Shown here: positions 43,990 to 52,205 of the stretch, in pieces | How the letters are laid out: each line of letters begins with the position of its first letter | How positions within the stretch are numbered: position 1 is the stretch's first letter | NCBI GenBank assembly: GCA_963843455.1 | Contig: CAWJKE010000010.1 | Location: 1-64,000 of the forward strand | DNA length: 64,000 nucleotides | Source of the DNA: CAIQPS01 sp963843455 | Lineage (GTDB): Bacteria > Actinomycetota > Thermoleophilia > RBG-16-64-13 | Direction: 5' to 3' | Made by a program: the position numbers and the translations under genes | Notes under the pieces: generated by a model | Seen by the model: only the letters and a program-made list of their open reading frames with translations | Told to the model about the DNA's origin: nothing | The model's database searches: none

Positions 43990-45117
43990 TTACTCGCCAA
44001 ACGCCTGGGGGGGCGTCATCTCCTCCAGGACGGCCCGGTACACGCCCAGGGTCTCCTGCGCTGCCTTGCTCCAGGGGAACAGCGCTGACTGGCGGAGGCC
44101 GTCTTGGCGGAGGGCCTCATAGAGCTCGTGGTCGGCCAGCACCCGCAGCACGCACTCCTGTAGGCTGTCGAGCGAGGTCGGATTGAAGAGCAGCGCCGCC
44201 GACCCTGTGACCTCGGGCAGCGACGAGGAATTGGACACCACGCACGGGGTGCCACACGCCATGGCCTCAAGGGGCGGCAGCCCGAAACCTTCGTAGAGCG
44301 AGGGGAAGACGAAGAGGGTAGCCGCGGAGTAGACCGCCGGGAGGTCATCATCGCGGATGAAGCCGGGGAAGAGTACCTTGCCCTCCATGCCGCGCTTCTC
44401 CACCTCCTTCCGCACCTTGCGGTACTCCCCTCTCTGCGCCCCGGCGAGCACGAGCACGGGGGGGTCCGCCAAATGGTGGCCCAGGCGGGACCAGGCCTGG
44501 ACGAGGAACGGCAGGTTCTTCTCCGGCCGGAAGTCACCCACCCAGAAGGCGAACCGCTCTGGGAGCGAGTAGTGGCGCCGAGCCGCGGCCTGCTCTTCGG
44601 GGGTAACGTCCGGGTGGAATCGTTCGGATACCCCGTTGTGGATCACCCGCACTTTGCCCGGATTCACGCCCGCGTAGGCGCTGAGAGCCGACAGCGAGAT
44701 CTGCGACACGGTGATGATCTTCTTCGCTTCACCAAGCGTGTGATTGAGCTGCCGCTTGTAGCGCAGCCTCAGGAGCGGCGGCAGACTGCGGGGGTAGAGA
44801 AGAGGAGTGACGTCGTGGACCGTGGCGACCAAGGGAGTGTCCAGCGGTGTGGGGGCCCAGGAGCTAGGCACGTGCAGAAGGTCCACCTTCGACTTCTCGA
44901 CGAGAGAGCGGAACGCGCCGCGCGATCGCATCGCAAGAGGATCCATGTTGGCCGAGACCAGGGTGAACGAATCAACGGCGGGCAAGGTGTCCTTCTCCTG
45001 ATCCTGGCAGAAGACGACCACCTCCGCGCCCGAATCGGCGAAGTGTCGCAGGAGGTTGCGGGAGTAGGTGCCGATGCCTCGGTAGCTGATCGCCCTCGCG
45101 TCGAATCCTATCCTCAC
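43990..45117 (-). CDS. Glycosyltransferase family 4 protein
   Basis: A protein of 375 residues with GT-B fold. N-terminal 'VRIGFDARAISYRGIGTYSR', donor-binding 'RFAFWVGDFRPEKNLPFLV' and the E-x7-E motif in 'FPSLYEGFGLPPLEAMACG' are GT4 hallmarks (mannosyl/glucosyl transferases). The GTG at 45117 follows GGGGGGCAC. It ends ten bases before the UbiD-type gene, in the same direction, but a role in quinone synthesis is unlikely; cell-envelope polysaccharide or glycolipid synthesis is more plausible. Confidence 0.88.
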   Translation of the reverse strand: MRIGFDARAISYRGIGTYSRNLLRHFADSGAEVVVFCQDQEKDTLPAVDSFTLVSANMDPLAMRSRGAFRSLVEKSKVDLLHVPSSWAPTPLDTPLVATVHDVTPLLYPRSLPPLLRLRYKRQLNHTLGEAKKIITVSQISLSALSAYAGVNPGKVRVIHNGVSERFHPDVTPEEQAAARRHYSLPERFAFWVGDFRPEKNLPFLVQAWSRLGHHLADPPVLVLAGAQRGEYRKVRKEVEKRGMEGKVLFPGFIRDDDLPAVYSAATLFVFPSLYEGFGLPPLEAMACGTPCVVSNSSSLPEVTGSAALLFNPTSLDSLQECVLRVLADHELYEALRQDGLRQSALFPWSKAAQETLGVYRAVLEEMTPPQAFGE

Positions 45118-45202
45118 GTGCCCCCCAACCACCGCACAAAAAGGTCAGGTCGTGATTATCCCTCCTCGTGCCGAAATAGTATCAAAGGAGCCCCTTTTCT
45201 CC

Positions 45203-45230
45203 TTGCGTGTTTAGGGCATTCGATTATAAG
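45203..45230 (+). promoter_or_regulatory. Promoter of the diguanylate cyclase gene
   Basis: TTGCGT (45203-45208), a 16-base spacer, then TATAAG (45225-45230), about 40 bases before the GTG start. The surrounding AT-rich stretch is unusual for this genome. Confidence 0.5.
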
Positions 45231-45269
45231 ATGTGTGTATATTTGTATTTAGAGTGAAGAGGTTCGCCG

Positions 45270-46265
45270 GTGCTGAAGAACATCACTGTACAGAGACCGG
45301 AGGAGTCAGCCGGGCCGAACGCGGTGCTGGACAAGGCAAAGAGCGTCCTCGAACAGCACAAGCTCGATATCACCAAGACCTGGCTGAGTCACCTCATCAG
45401 CGAGATCGACGATCTCCAAGCCCTGGAGCAGTTCCCCACGCAGGAGACCATCCGGACTTCGGTGGAGCTCATCGAGGGGCTGGCGAACTGTCTTTCCGAC
45501 GAGGGGACGCTCTCCCAGTTCGGCCCTGGAGGGCTGTACTACCGACAGGCGTCGGCGCTCGGGCTCTTACAGCATGACGAGAGCGGAGGGATAGGGCCAC
45601 TCGCCGATAGTCTCGACGCCCTCGAAGAAGCGATATGGGACCGGCTCTCGGCGGGGCTGCGCCACCAGGACAAAGAGATCCTGGCGCTCGTCCGCATCAT
45701 GCGCATGGCTCTTCACCGGGTCATGACGACGGCCGCCGAGGCGTACCACCAGCAGTCGAGCGCCGAGCTCGACCGCCTGGCTCACACGGATACGCTCACA
45801 GGTCTCCACAACCGGCGCTACCTGGAGCAGGAACTGGAACGTCACGTCGAGCTCTATAAACGGTACAAGCACCCGTTCGCCGTCCTCATGCTCGATCTCG
45901 ACAGCCTCAAGCTGGTGAACGACACCTTCGGACATGCGGCCGGAGACGAAGCCCTGAAGCATCTGGCAAGCGTCATGCGCGCCCACATCCGCGACACCGA
46001 TATCCCCTGCCGCTACGGAGGCGACGAGTTCATCGTCCTCATGCCCGAAGCCGATAGGAACGCGATCCAGGCGGTCGGCCGCAGGATAGCGGAGACGATC
46101 AGCCAGACCCGCGTGCGACTGGGCGGCGGCTACGTAAGCCTGGAAGTCAGTTTCGGAGCATCCTCCTGCCCGGGCGAAGGAACCTCGACGGACTCACTTC
46201 TAAAACAGGCCGACAACAGCCTTTACGCGGCCAAAGAACGCAAGACGGGGCGCGCGCGCCCCTAG
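45270..46265 (+). CDS. Diguanylate cyclase with N-terminal RsbRD-like domain
   Basis: A protein of 331 residues, soluble. Residues ~20-150 resemble the helical N-terminal sensor of RsbR/RsbT co-antagonist proteins ('LEQHKLDITKTWLSHLISEI'). Residues ~168-325 are a GGDEF domain: 'DTLTGLHNRRYLEQEL', 'LMLDLDSLKLVNDTFGHAAG', active-site GGDEF at 250-254, and an RxxD inhibitory site ('RDTD') five residues before it. It should make cyclic di-GMP with product feedback. The start is GTG 45270 with AAGAGG upstream. Monocistronic and divergent from the glycosyltransferase. The signal it senses is unknown. Confidence 0.9.
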   Translation: MLKNITVQRPEESAGPNAVLDKAKSVLEQHKLDITKTWLSHLISEIDDLQALEQFPTQETIRTSVELIEGLANCLSDEGTLSQFGPGGLYYRQASALGLLQHDESGGIGPLADSLDALEEAIWDRLSAGLRHQDKEILALVRIMRMALHRVMTTAAEAYHQQSSAELDRLAHTDTLTGLHNRRYLEQELERHVELYKRYKHPFAVLMLDLDSLKLVNDTFGHAAGDEALKHLASVMRAHIRDTDIPCRYGGDEFIVLMPEADRNAIQAVGRRIAETISQTRVRLGGGYVSLEVSFGASSCPGEGTSTDSLLKQADNSLYAAKERKTGRARP

Positions 46266-46295
46266 GCTCGTACGCGCGGGGAGCCCCCCGCCGGT

Positions 46296-46832
46296 CTAGT
46301 CGCCGCTCGGCGAGACGCCGGGCGAGGCGCACTCGAACGCTTCCCCTCTTACCGTCTCGATCGCGTGGTCAAGGACCGGGGCGATAACCGCGAAATGCTC
46401 TCGGCAGGCCTTGGGACTCCCGGGCATGTTGATGATGAGAGTCTTCTTTCGCACCGCCGACACCGCGCGGCTAAGCATGGCGTGAGGAGTCACGGCCAGG
46501 GATGCGGCCCGCATCGCTTCGGCAAGCCCGGGAGCGAGACGATCGGCCACGGCCAGCGTCGCCTCCGGGGTGCGGTCGCGAGGAGCCAGGCCGGTGCCGC
46601 CGGTGGTCAAGATAAGGTCGATCTCACCACTGTCGGCAAGTTCCGCAAGCGTCCGCTCGATCGTGGGCTGGTCGTCGGGGATGACCACCGCGTCGCGGGT
46701 GACGGCCCCGATACCCTCGAGCAACTCGCAGAGCAACGGGCCCGAAGCGTCGGCGCGCAGGCCGGCGCTGGCCTTGTCGCTGAGCGTCACCACGGCGGCC
46801 CGTATCGGCGCGACCAGCCGCTTGTGGCTCAC
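46296..46832 (-). CDS. mogA: MogA/MoaB-type molybdopterin adenylyltransferase
   Basis: A protein of 178 residues. It has 'AAVVTLSDKASAGLRADASG', 'IDLILTTGGTGLAPRDRTPE' (the molybdopterin-binding TTGGTG) and 'LIINMPGSPKACREHF'. It adenylates molybdopterin before metal insertion. The GTG start at 46832 overlaps the stop of the MoaC-MOSC gene. It closes the mobA-moaA-moaC-mogA run and is convergent with the diguanylate cyclase. Confidence 0.93.
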   Translation of the reverse strand: MSHKRLVAPIRAAVVTLSDKASAGLRADASGPLLCELLEGIGAVTRDAVVIPDDQPTIERTLAELADSGEIDLILTTGGTGLAPRDRTPEATLAVADRLAPGLAEAMRAASLAVTPHAMLSRAVSAVRKKTLIINMPGSPKACREHFAVIAPVLDHAIETVRGEAFECASPGVSPSGD

Positions 46833-47812
46833 CCGCCGAACCCCCAGGCGCGCACCCGCACAGGATCGCCGGGCGCGACCCGGCCGGCGCGAAGCACCCG
46901 CACGAAGATGCCTTCCCGGGGCATCACGCAGTCGCCGGCCTGATAGTAGATGGCACAGCGGGTGTGGCACTCCTTGCCGATCTGCGTGACCTCCACCAGG
47001 GCTTCACCCAGGTCGAGGATCGTGCCGATGGGGAGAGCCGCGACGTCGATACCGAGGGTGGTGATGTTCTCGGCGAAGTCGCCGGGACCCACATCCAGCC
47101 CTGCCGCAGTCATCTTGTCAATCGATTCCTGAGCGAGCAGACTCACTTGGCGGTGCCAGGGACCGGCGTGAGCGTCGCCCTCGATGCCGTGCTCGGCGCG
47201 TAGGACGACTTCGGGAACCGCCTTCTTGCGCTCGCCCTTGGATTCGCTGACGTTCGCCGCGACGACGGTCCCGGCGGGCGGGGTAGGCGGGAGCGCAAGA
47301 GACGCGGGTGCCGCGGGCCGGCTCGCTTCTTCGGGCGGCCGCAGATAGTCTTCCTTGCCGCCGGTCTTCTCAAGCAGGCGGATATCGCCGATGACCATCC
47401 CGCGATCCACCGCCTTGCACATGTCGTAGATGGTGGTCGCGGCCACCGCGGCCCCGACGAGAGCCTCCATCTCCACCCCGGTACGGTCCTCGGTGCGGGT
47501 GATGCACTCGATGTCTATCCGCGCTTGTTCCTCGACGATGGCGAAGGTGAGGTCGACCTGGGTCAGCGAGATCGGGTGGCAGAGGGGGACCAGTTCGCAG
47601 GTGCGCTTGGCCGCCATGATGCCCGCGAGCTTGGCTACCGTGAGCACGTCGCCTTTGGGAAGCGCCTGCTCCTTCAGGAGACGAAGAGTCTCCGCCGCCA
47701 TCCACACCCGGGCTCCGACCCGAGCGACCCTGGCGGTCGGTTGTTTGCCGCTCACGTCGACCATGCGGGCCTCGCCGGTCTCGTCCACGTGGCTCAGCCG
47801 GGGTTCGTCCAT
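46829..47812 (-). CDS. moaC: MoaC - MOSC fusion protein
   Basis: A protein of 327 residues. Residues 1-165 are MoaC: 'MVDVSGKQPTARVARVGA', 'KRTCELVPLCHPISLTQVDL', 'TGVEMEALVGAAVAATTIYD' and 'DIRLLEKTGGK'; this completes cyclic pyranopterin monophosphate. After a ~30-residue Pro/Ala linker, residues ~195-327 are a MOSC domain ('GIEGDAHAGPWHRQVSLL', 'GDFAENITTLGIDVAALPIG') with conserved cysteines in 'QIGKECHTRCAIYYQAGDC'. MOSC domains carry sulfur to molybdenum cofactor. ATG 47812 follows GGGAGGATGAC, two bases after moaA. Confidence 0.93.
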   Translation of the reverse strand: MDEPRLSHVDETGEARMVDVSGKQPTARVARVGARVWMAAETLRLLKEQALPKGDVLTVAKLAGIMAAKRTCELVPLCHPISLTQVDLTFAIVEEQARIDIECITRTEDRTGVEMEALVGAAVAATTIYDMCKAVDRGMVIGDIRLLEKTGGKEDYLRPPEEASRPAAPASLALPPTPPAGTVVAANVSESKGERKKAVPEVVLRAEHGIEGDAHAGPWHRQVSLLAQESIDKMTAAGLDVGPGDFAENITTLGIDVAALPIGTILDLGEALVEVTQIGKECHTRCAIYYQAGDCVMPREGIFVRVLRAGRVAPGDPVRVRAWGFGG

Positions 47813-47813
47813 G

Positions 47814-48794
47814 TCATCCTCCCACCTGCGACATACCCCGGGAGGTGCGGCCGGGCAACAGGTTCTTGTCGAATGTCTTGCAGTCGAGCGATTCGGCAAC
47901 CGCAGCAAGCACGGCCTCCCGGTCTCGGGACTGCATCGCCTGTTTCACGTCGATCTCGTGGCTGGAGAACAGGCAGTTCTTGAGTTTGCCATCGGCAGTG
48001 AGGCGCAGCCGGTTGCATTCCCTGCAGAAGTGGTCCGACATGGAACCGATGAATCCGATCGTCCCCTGGTGGCCGGGAAAACGGTAGTAGCGGGCGGGCC
48101 CCCAACCTCCGGGCGAGGGAACGGCCTGCAGAGGTCCGGCCCCGTCGGAGCCCATCTTCTGCAGCTCGGCCATCATCCGGTCTTTGGTGAGCGCCTCGCC
48201 GGCGGAGCGGGGACCGCAGCCGCCTACCGGCATCCATTCGATGAAGCGGACATGCAGCGGCCGGTCGCGAGTGATGTCGACGAAGGCGGGGAGCTCCGCC
48301 AACACTTCGGGCATCATCACCACGTTGATCTTCACCGGGTCGAGATGGACGCGCAGCGCGGCCTCGACTCCATCGAGCGCGGCTGCGAGCGAGCCTCCGC
48401 GGGTCAGCGCGCGGTACCGTTCCGGCTCGAGCGAATCGACGCTGATGTTCACGCGCTGGAGTCCTTCGGCCTCCAGCGCTTCGGCGAAGCGGGGCAGCAG
48501 CACGCCGTTGGTGGTAAGGGAGATGTCTCGGATGCCAGGAATTGCATGAATCAGTCCCACCAGGTCGGTGAGCCCTCTGCGCACCAAGGGTTCGCCCCCG
48601 GTGATCCTCACTTTGGAGATACCCAACTCCACCGCGGCCTGCACGAAGAAGACCATGTCCTCGTAGGAGAGGATCTCCTCGTGTGACTTGAACGGCACTC
48701 CTTCGGGCGGCATACAGTAGACACACCGGTAGTTGCACCGGTCGGTGACCGACAGGCGAAGATAATCGACGACCTGACCCGCGGGCGGATTCAA
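47814..48794 (-). CDS. moaA: MoaA: GTP 3',8-cyclase
   Basis: A protein of 326 residues, radical SAM. Cys20, Cys24 and Cys27 ('CNYRCVYC') hold the SAM cluster. 'DHFCRECNRLRLTADGKLKN' plus the next Cys hold the C-terminal substrate cluster. It also has 'KVRITGGEPLVRRGLTDLVG' and 'ISLTTNGVLLPRF'. It carries out the first step of molybdenum/tungsten cofactor synthesis from GTP. The start is TTG 48794 after AGGGA. The usual C-terminal GG is present as 'SQVGG'. Confidence 0.95.
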   Translation of the reverse strand: MNPPAGQVVDYLRLSVTDRCNYRCVYCMPPEGVPFKSHEEILSYEDMVFFVQAAVELGISKVRITGGEPLVRRGLTDLVGLIHAIPGIRDISLTTNGVLLPRFAEALEAEGLQRVNISVDSLEPERYRALTRGGSLAAALDGVEAALRVHLDPVKINVVMMPEVLAELPAFVDITRDRPLHVRFIEWMPVGGCGPRSAGEALTKDRMMAELQKMGSDGAGPLQAVPSPGGWGPARYYRFPGHQGTIGFIGSMSDHFCRECNRLRLTADGKLKNCLFSSHEIDVKQAMQSRDREAVLAAVAESLDCKTFDKNLLPGRTSRGMSQVGG

Positions 48795-48819
48795 CTGTCT
48801 CGTTCCCTGGTAGTGAGTC

Positions 48820-48874
48820 GCGGCGGCCGCCTACCCGGGCGGCCGCCCCACAGCGTTATACTCGAGCGAGTATA
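48820..48874. repeat. Palindromes at the mobA-moaA junction
   Basis: 48857-48874 is an 18-bp inverted repeat (TATACTCG and CGAGTATA around AG) that overlaps the last codons of the mobA-mobB gene and its TAA. Next to it are two GGCGGCCGCC blocks (about 48823-48832 and 48837-48846). Neither is followed by a T tract. A regulatory role for moaA is possible. Confidence 0.35.
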
Positions 48875-50040
48875 CGCCTTTCGAGAAGGTCGGCCAAGCC
48901 TCTGAAATCGTCCAGAGCCATCTGCGGAACGGGGTAGGCGGGGAACTCCTGATCGCTGGTGATGCCGATGAGTTCGTCCGGGGTGCTGACCAGTTCGGTG
49001 CTGCGCGCCCTTCTCGACACTTCGATCTTCGGCGCGTCCTGGCGCTTGAACCCCTCGGTGATCACCAGGTCGACAGGCTCACGTATCTGGCGGATCAACT
49101 CGCCCAGAGGCGGCTCTTCCTCGGTGCCCACCTGCCACACGTACTGCCAGGGAGAGGAGATGCCCACCACCTCGGCGCCGAGCTCTCTGAAGCGGTACGA
49201 GTCAGTCCCAGGGACGTCGACCACAAAGCCGTGGGTGTCGTGTTTGATGGCCGCCACCCGGTAGCCCCGGCTGCGCAGTTCCTTGATGACTCCTAGGACC
49301 ACGGTGGTCTTGCCGGATTTCTTCTTGCCGATGAAGGACACGACCGGCAGAGGGCTGGCGTCCATGAAGGCCTGGATGCGGGGCTGGAGCGCCGCGCGCC
49401 AGCCCCCCTCCTCCCCGGCGGTCCGCTGCCGTGCCGCCTCCAACTCCGCCGGGGTGTTCACGTTCATGAAGAGCTGCTCTGGGTCGCCGTGGCACCCGTC
49501 GTCCATCTCCAAATATCCGGTATTGAGATCCGGATAGATATCAAAGATCCGGCGACCTCCCGAGGCGATGAACTCATGGTAGGCGTCGAGCGTTCTCTTG
49601 CTGTAGACGGCACAGAGTGGTTGCAGATACTCGCCGTGACGGGGGACAAACACGTCGAAGCCCTCAGACCGATCTGCCAGTTCCCACAGAAAACGAGAAG
49701 TGACGAAGGGCATGTCACAGGCCAGACATATCACCCGTTCGGTGGGAGCGGCAAGGACGGCCGTATAAACGCCGACGGCGGAGCCGGTGTCCGGTAATGC
49801 GTCGTTGACGACGGGAAGCCCCAGGTCGTGGAACCGGTGGGGGTCGCGGGCGACGACGAACACATGGGGAAAGAGCGGGGCAAACTTGTCCCGCATCCAT
49901 TCGAGTAGAGTCATGCCGTGGAACGGCGCGAAGGCCTTGTCCTCCCCCATCCGGGTAGAGCGGCCGCCGGCCAGAAGAGCCAGACTCACATCCGAACGAT
50001 ACGGACGCCAGAAGAGAGTGCCCGACTGTTCCTGTTTCAC
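48856..50040 (-). CDS. mobA: MobA - MobB fusion protein
   Basis: A protein of 394 residues. The N-terminal ~200 residues are a molybdenum-cofactor guanylyltransferase ('SLALLAGGRSTRMGEDKAF', 'VICLACDMPFVTSRFL', 'MNVNTPAELEAARQR'). The C-terminal ~165 residues are MobB, a P-loop GTP-binding adaptor ('VSFIGKKKSGKTTVVLGVI', 'AAIKHDTHGFVVDVPGTDSY'). Together they make the guanine dinucleotide form of the cofactor used by DMSO-reductase-type enzymes such as formate dehydrogenases. GTG 50040 begins two bases after the stop of the upstream 57-aa gene; no strong ribosome site, so translational coupling is likely. Confidence 0.92.
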   Translation of the reverse strand: MKQEQSGTLFWRPYRSDVSLALLAGGRSTRMGEDKAFAPFHGMTLLEWMRDKFAPLFPHVFVVARDPHRFHDLGLPVVNDALPDTGSAVGVYTAVLAAPTERVICLACDMPFVTSRFLWELADRSEGFDVFVPRHGEYLQPLCAVYSKRTLDAYHEFIASGGRRIFDIYPDLNTGYLEMDDGCHGDPEQLFMNVNTPAELEAARQRTAGEEGGWRAALQPRIQAFMDASPLPVVSFIGKKKSGKTTVVLGVIKELRSRGYRVAAIKHDTHGFVVDVPGTDSYRFRELGAEVVGISSPWQYVWQVGTEEEPPLGELIRQIREPVDLVITEGFKRQDAPKIEVSRRARSTELVSTPDELIGITSDQEFPAYPVPQMALDDFRGLADLLERRILARV

Positions 50041-50041
50041 T

Positions 50042-50215
50042 CTAGAAGCAGCCCAGCTCGCAGATGCGGACCTTGATGCCCGCCTCGTTGCATGCCTTTC
50101 CCACCAACGCGTAGTCAACCCCCAGCTTTTCGGCGAGGGCGCGGGCGTCGTGGCACGTGAGCACCTTCTCGGTGGCCGCCTTCTCGACTTCCCCTTTGAC
50201 CTGCTCCAGATCCAT
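50042..50215 (-). CDS. 57-residue cysteine-containing protein linked to tungstate/cofactor genes
   Basis: ATG 50215 follows a very strong AGGAGGAAGAAC. The product has an acidic helix ('MDLEQVKGEVEKAATE'), then 'VLTCHDARALAEKLGVDYAL', a HTH-like helical segment, and ends 'VGKACNEAG', 'IKVRICELGCF'. Four cysteines are at positions ~21, 42, 52 and 56. I recall similar tiny proteins ending in 'CxLGCF' beside molybdenum/tungsten genes in other anaerobes, but no function is known to me. It lies between tupC and mobA-mobB and touches mobA's start. Metal sensing, or a chaperone role for the cofactor, is a guess. Confidence 0.82.
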   Translation of the reverse strand: MDLEQVKGEVEKAATEKVLTCHDARALAEKLGVDYALVGKACNEAGIKVRICELGCF

Positions 50216-50238
50216 GTTCTTCCTCCTGAACTATTCGC

Positions 50239-51408
50239 TCAGCCTGCCAGCACATGCAGGGCTGTGGCCTTCACGCTTGCACTCACCCGCGCGCCAACGA
50301 CGAGAGCCAGTTCTTCGGCCGAAGCTCGGGTGATGAGAGAGATTACCTCACCTTCGCCACCAAAGACCGGTCGGGCACCTGCTGTGCAATCGAGCCGGAC
50401 GACGACCCTTACCAAGGGACCCGCGGGAGTGAGGCTATCGACGACGCCGCACCATTGGTTTCGGACGCTGGTCAGGCCGGGCGGCTGTTCGTCCACCGGG
50501 GGCGCCAGAGCGACGTCTTCCGGCCGAATGGCCAGCACCACCGGCTGGCCCTCGGCGAAGTACCCTATCGCCTGGACGAGGACGCCGGCCTGCGTGCGTA
50601 CGGTACATAACCCCTGCTCACACGCGCTTGCTTCTCCGTGCCAAATGGTCTCCGCCCCCGTGAAGTCGGCGACGAACGCGTTCTGAGGGCGGGTGAAGAC
50701 TTCTTCGGGGGTGCCGATCTGAACGACCGAGCCGTCCTGGATGACGGCCACGCGCTGCGCCAGCGCCAGCGCCTCGCTGTGCTCGTGGGTGATGATGACT
50801 ACCGTGGCGGCCAAGCTGTCGACTACCCGCCGGAGGTCCTCGCGGAAACGGCGCCGCACGTGGACGTCCAGGTTGCTGGTGGGCTCGTCGAGAAACAAGA
50901 TCTCGGGCTCGAGCGCCAGAGCCCGCGCGAGGGCTACCCGCTGCAGCTCGCCGCCGGACAGCGTGCGCATGTCGGCGTCGGCAAGGTGTGTGATGGCCAT
51001 CAACTCCAGCGTACGGTGGACCTTGGTGCTCACTTCGGTCCGGGGCAGTCGGCGGAAGCGCAGGCCGAATCGTATGTTGTCTTCCACCGAGCCCTGGAAC
51101 AACAGCGGGCGCTGGAAGACTGCCGCCGTGCGGCGCCGGGCGGCGAGATCGTGGATATCCACTTTCTTCCCGTAGTACGACAGCGATCCGGCGTCCGGCG
51201 CCTCGAGGAGCGCCAACAGGCGGAAGAGAGTGGTCTTGCCCGCGCCGTTGGGTCCCAGGATGGCGAGGACTTCCTGCTCGTAGATCTGGAGGGAATCCAC
51301 AGAGACCACTGTGCGCTCCCCGTAGCGTTTGAGCAGGCCTCGCGCCTCGATGGCGACCGGCGGCGCCTGCTCGGGCGGCGGCGCCTGCTCGGCGTCTTCT
51401 GGTCTCAT
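50239..51408 (-). CDS. tupC: TupC: tungstate ABC transporter ATPase
   Basis: A protein of 389 residues. ABC ATPase with Walker A 'LGPNGAGKTTLFRLLALL', signature 'TLSGGELQRVALARALAL', Walker B 'ILFLDEPTSNLDVHVRRR' and switch His in 'ITHEHSEALAL'. A long C-terminal part (~residues 245-389) carries TOBE-like oxyanion-binding repeats ('GVLVQAIGYFAEGQPVVLAI', 'ARVSASVKATALHVLAG'). A short Pro/Glu-rich N-terminal extension precedes the domain. ATG 51408 overlaps the tupB stop. The TOBE part suggests feedback by bound molybdate or tungstate. Confidence 0.88.
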   Translation of the reverse strand: MRPEDAEQAPPPEQAPPVAIEARGLLKRYGERTVVSVDSLQIYEQEVLAILGPNGAGKTTLFRLLALLEAPDAGSLSYYGKKVDIHDLAARRRTAAVFQRPLLFQGSVEDNIRFGLRFRRLPRTEVSTKVHRTLELMAITHLADADMRTLSGGELQRVALARALALEPEILFLDEPTSNLDVHVRRRFREDLRRVVDSLAATVVIITHEHSEALALAQRVAVIQDGSVVQIGTPEEVFTRPQNAFVADFTGAETIWHGEASACEQGLCTVRTQAGVLVQAIGYFAEGQPVVLAIRPEDVALAPPVDEQPPGLTSVRNQWCGVVDSLTPAGPLVRVVVRLDCTAGARPVFGGEGEVISLITRASAEELALVVGARVSASVKATALHVLAG

Positions 51409-52127
51409 GATTGGAGCCACCGCCGGCGCACGCCCTGCTGCGTCCGGGTGAGAAGGAAAGTGATGATGAAGGCGAGCAGGATGAGTATCAGCCCGAACGC
51501 CATGGCCGTCGCGTACTCGCCTTGGCGCACCAGGCTCATGGTGGCCGTCGTCATGGTGCCTGTCTGATTGTGCCCGGCGATGGAGAGGTTGCCACCCACC
51601 ATCATCACCGCGCCCACTTCGCTGATGGCAGCGCCGAAGCCGGCCACGATCCCGGAGATGAGGGTGACCCGGGCCTCCCGAAGCACCAGCCAGATCGTCT
51701 GCCAGCGCGAGGCTCCCAGACCCATCGCCTGCAGGCGGACATCTTTCGGGACCGACGCGACTCCCCCCATCGTGATGGCGGCGATCACTGGGGCCGCTAT
51801 GAAGAACTCGGCGATGATCATCGCCGTGGGCGTGTAGAGAAGGCTTAGATCCCCGAAAGGCCCTTGCCGCGAAAGCAGCAAGAACACGAAGAGGCCCACG
51901 ACGACGGGCGGCAACATCAGGCCCACATTCAAGACCGTGGCCGCCGCTCCCCACCCCCAGAAGCGCCTGATGGCCAGCCACGTGCCTATGGGTATGCCCA
52001 CGATCATGCCGAAGATAGTGGCAGTCCCCGCCACACGGATCGACATCCACATGACCTCGTAGACGTAGCGATCACCGTGTATGAGCAGGGAGACGGCCTG
52101 CTTGATGGCATCCCAGAACACGCCCAT
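51405..52127 (-). CDS. tupB: TupB: tungstate ABC transporter permease
   Basis: A protein of 240 residues with five to six membrane helices and the BPD_transp_1 EAA-type loop in 'LQAMGLGASRWQTIWLVLRE'. It has the TupB-type features 'ISEVGAVMMVGGNLSIAGHN' and 'TGTMTTATMSLVRQGEYATA'. It lies between tupA, from which it is separated by a strong hairpin, and tupC, whose start overlaps its stop. It forms the channel of the tungstate importer. Confidence 0.9.
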   Translation of the reverse strand: MGVFWDAIKQAVSLLIHGDRYVYEVMWMSIRVAGTATIFGMIVGIPIGTWLAIRRFWGWGAAATVLNVGLMLPPVVVGLFVFLLLSRQGPFGDLSLLYTPTAMIIAEFFIAAPVIAAITMGGVASVPKDVRLQAMGLGASRWQTIWLVLREARVTLISGIVAGFGAAISEVGAVMMVGGNLSIAGHNQTGTMTTATMSLVRQGEYATAMAFGLILILLAFIITFLLTRTQQGVRRRWLQS

Positions 52128-52146
52128 ATCGTCACCTCGCCCGAAG

Positions 52147-52180
52147 AAAAGGGGCGCCTCGCCGCCAGGCGAGGCGCCCC
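52147..52180 (-). terminator. Intrinsic terminator/attenuator between tupA and tupB
   Basis: A perfect 13-bp stem (GGGGCGCCTCGCC and its complement) with a 4-base loop lies 26 bases after the tupA stop. On the minus strand it is followed by TTTTCTTC. As an intrinsic terminator inside the operon it would let the binding protein outnumber the permease and ATPase. Confidence 0.8.
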
Positions 52181-52205
52181 CATTCTACTTCCTCCGCAAC
52201 CGCCC

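Noticed and set aside
46247..46262. GGGGCGCGCGCGCCCC palindrome at the end of the diguanylate cyclase
   Set aside because: Inside coding sequence of a very GC-rich gene end, without a T tract; could be a terminator stem but cannot be separated from composition.
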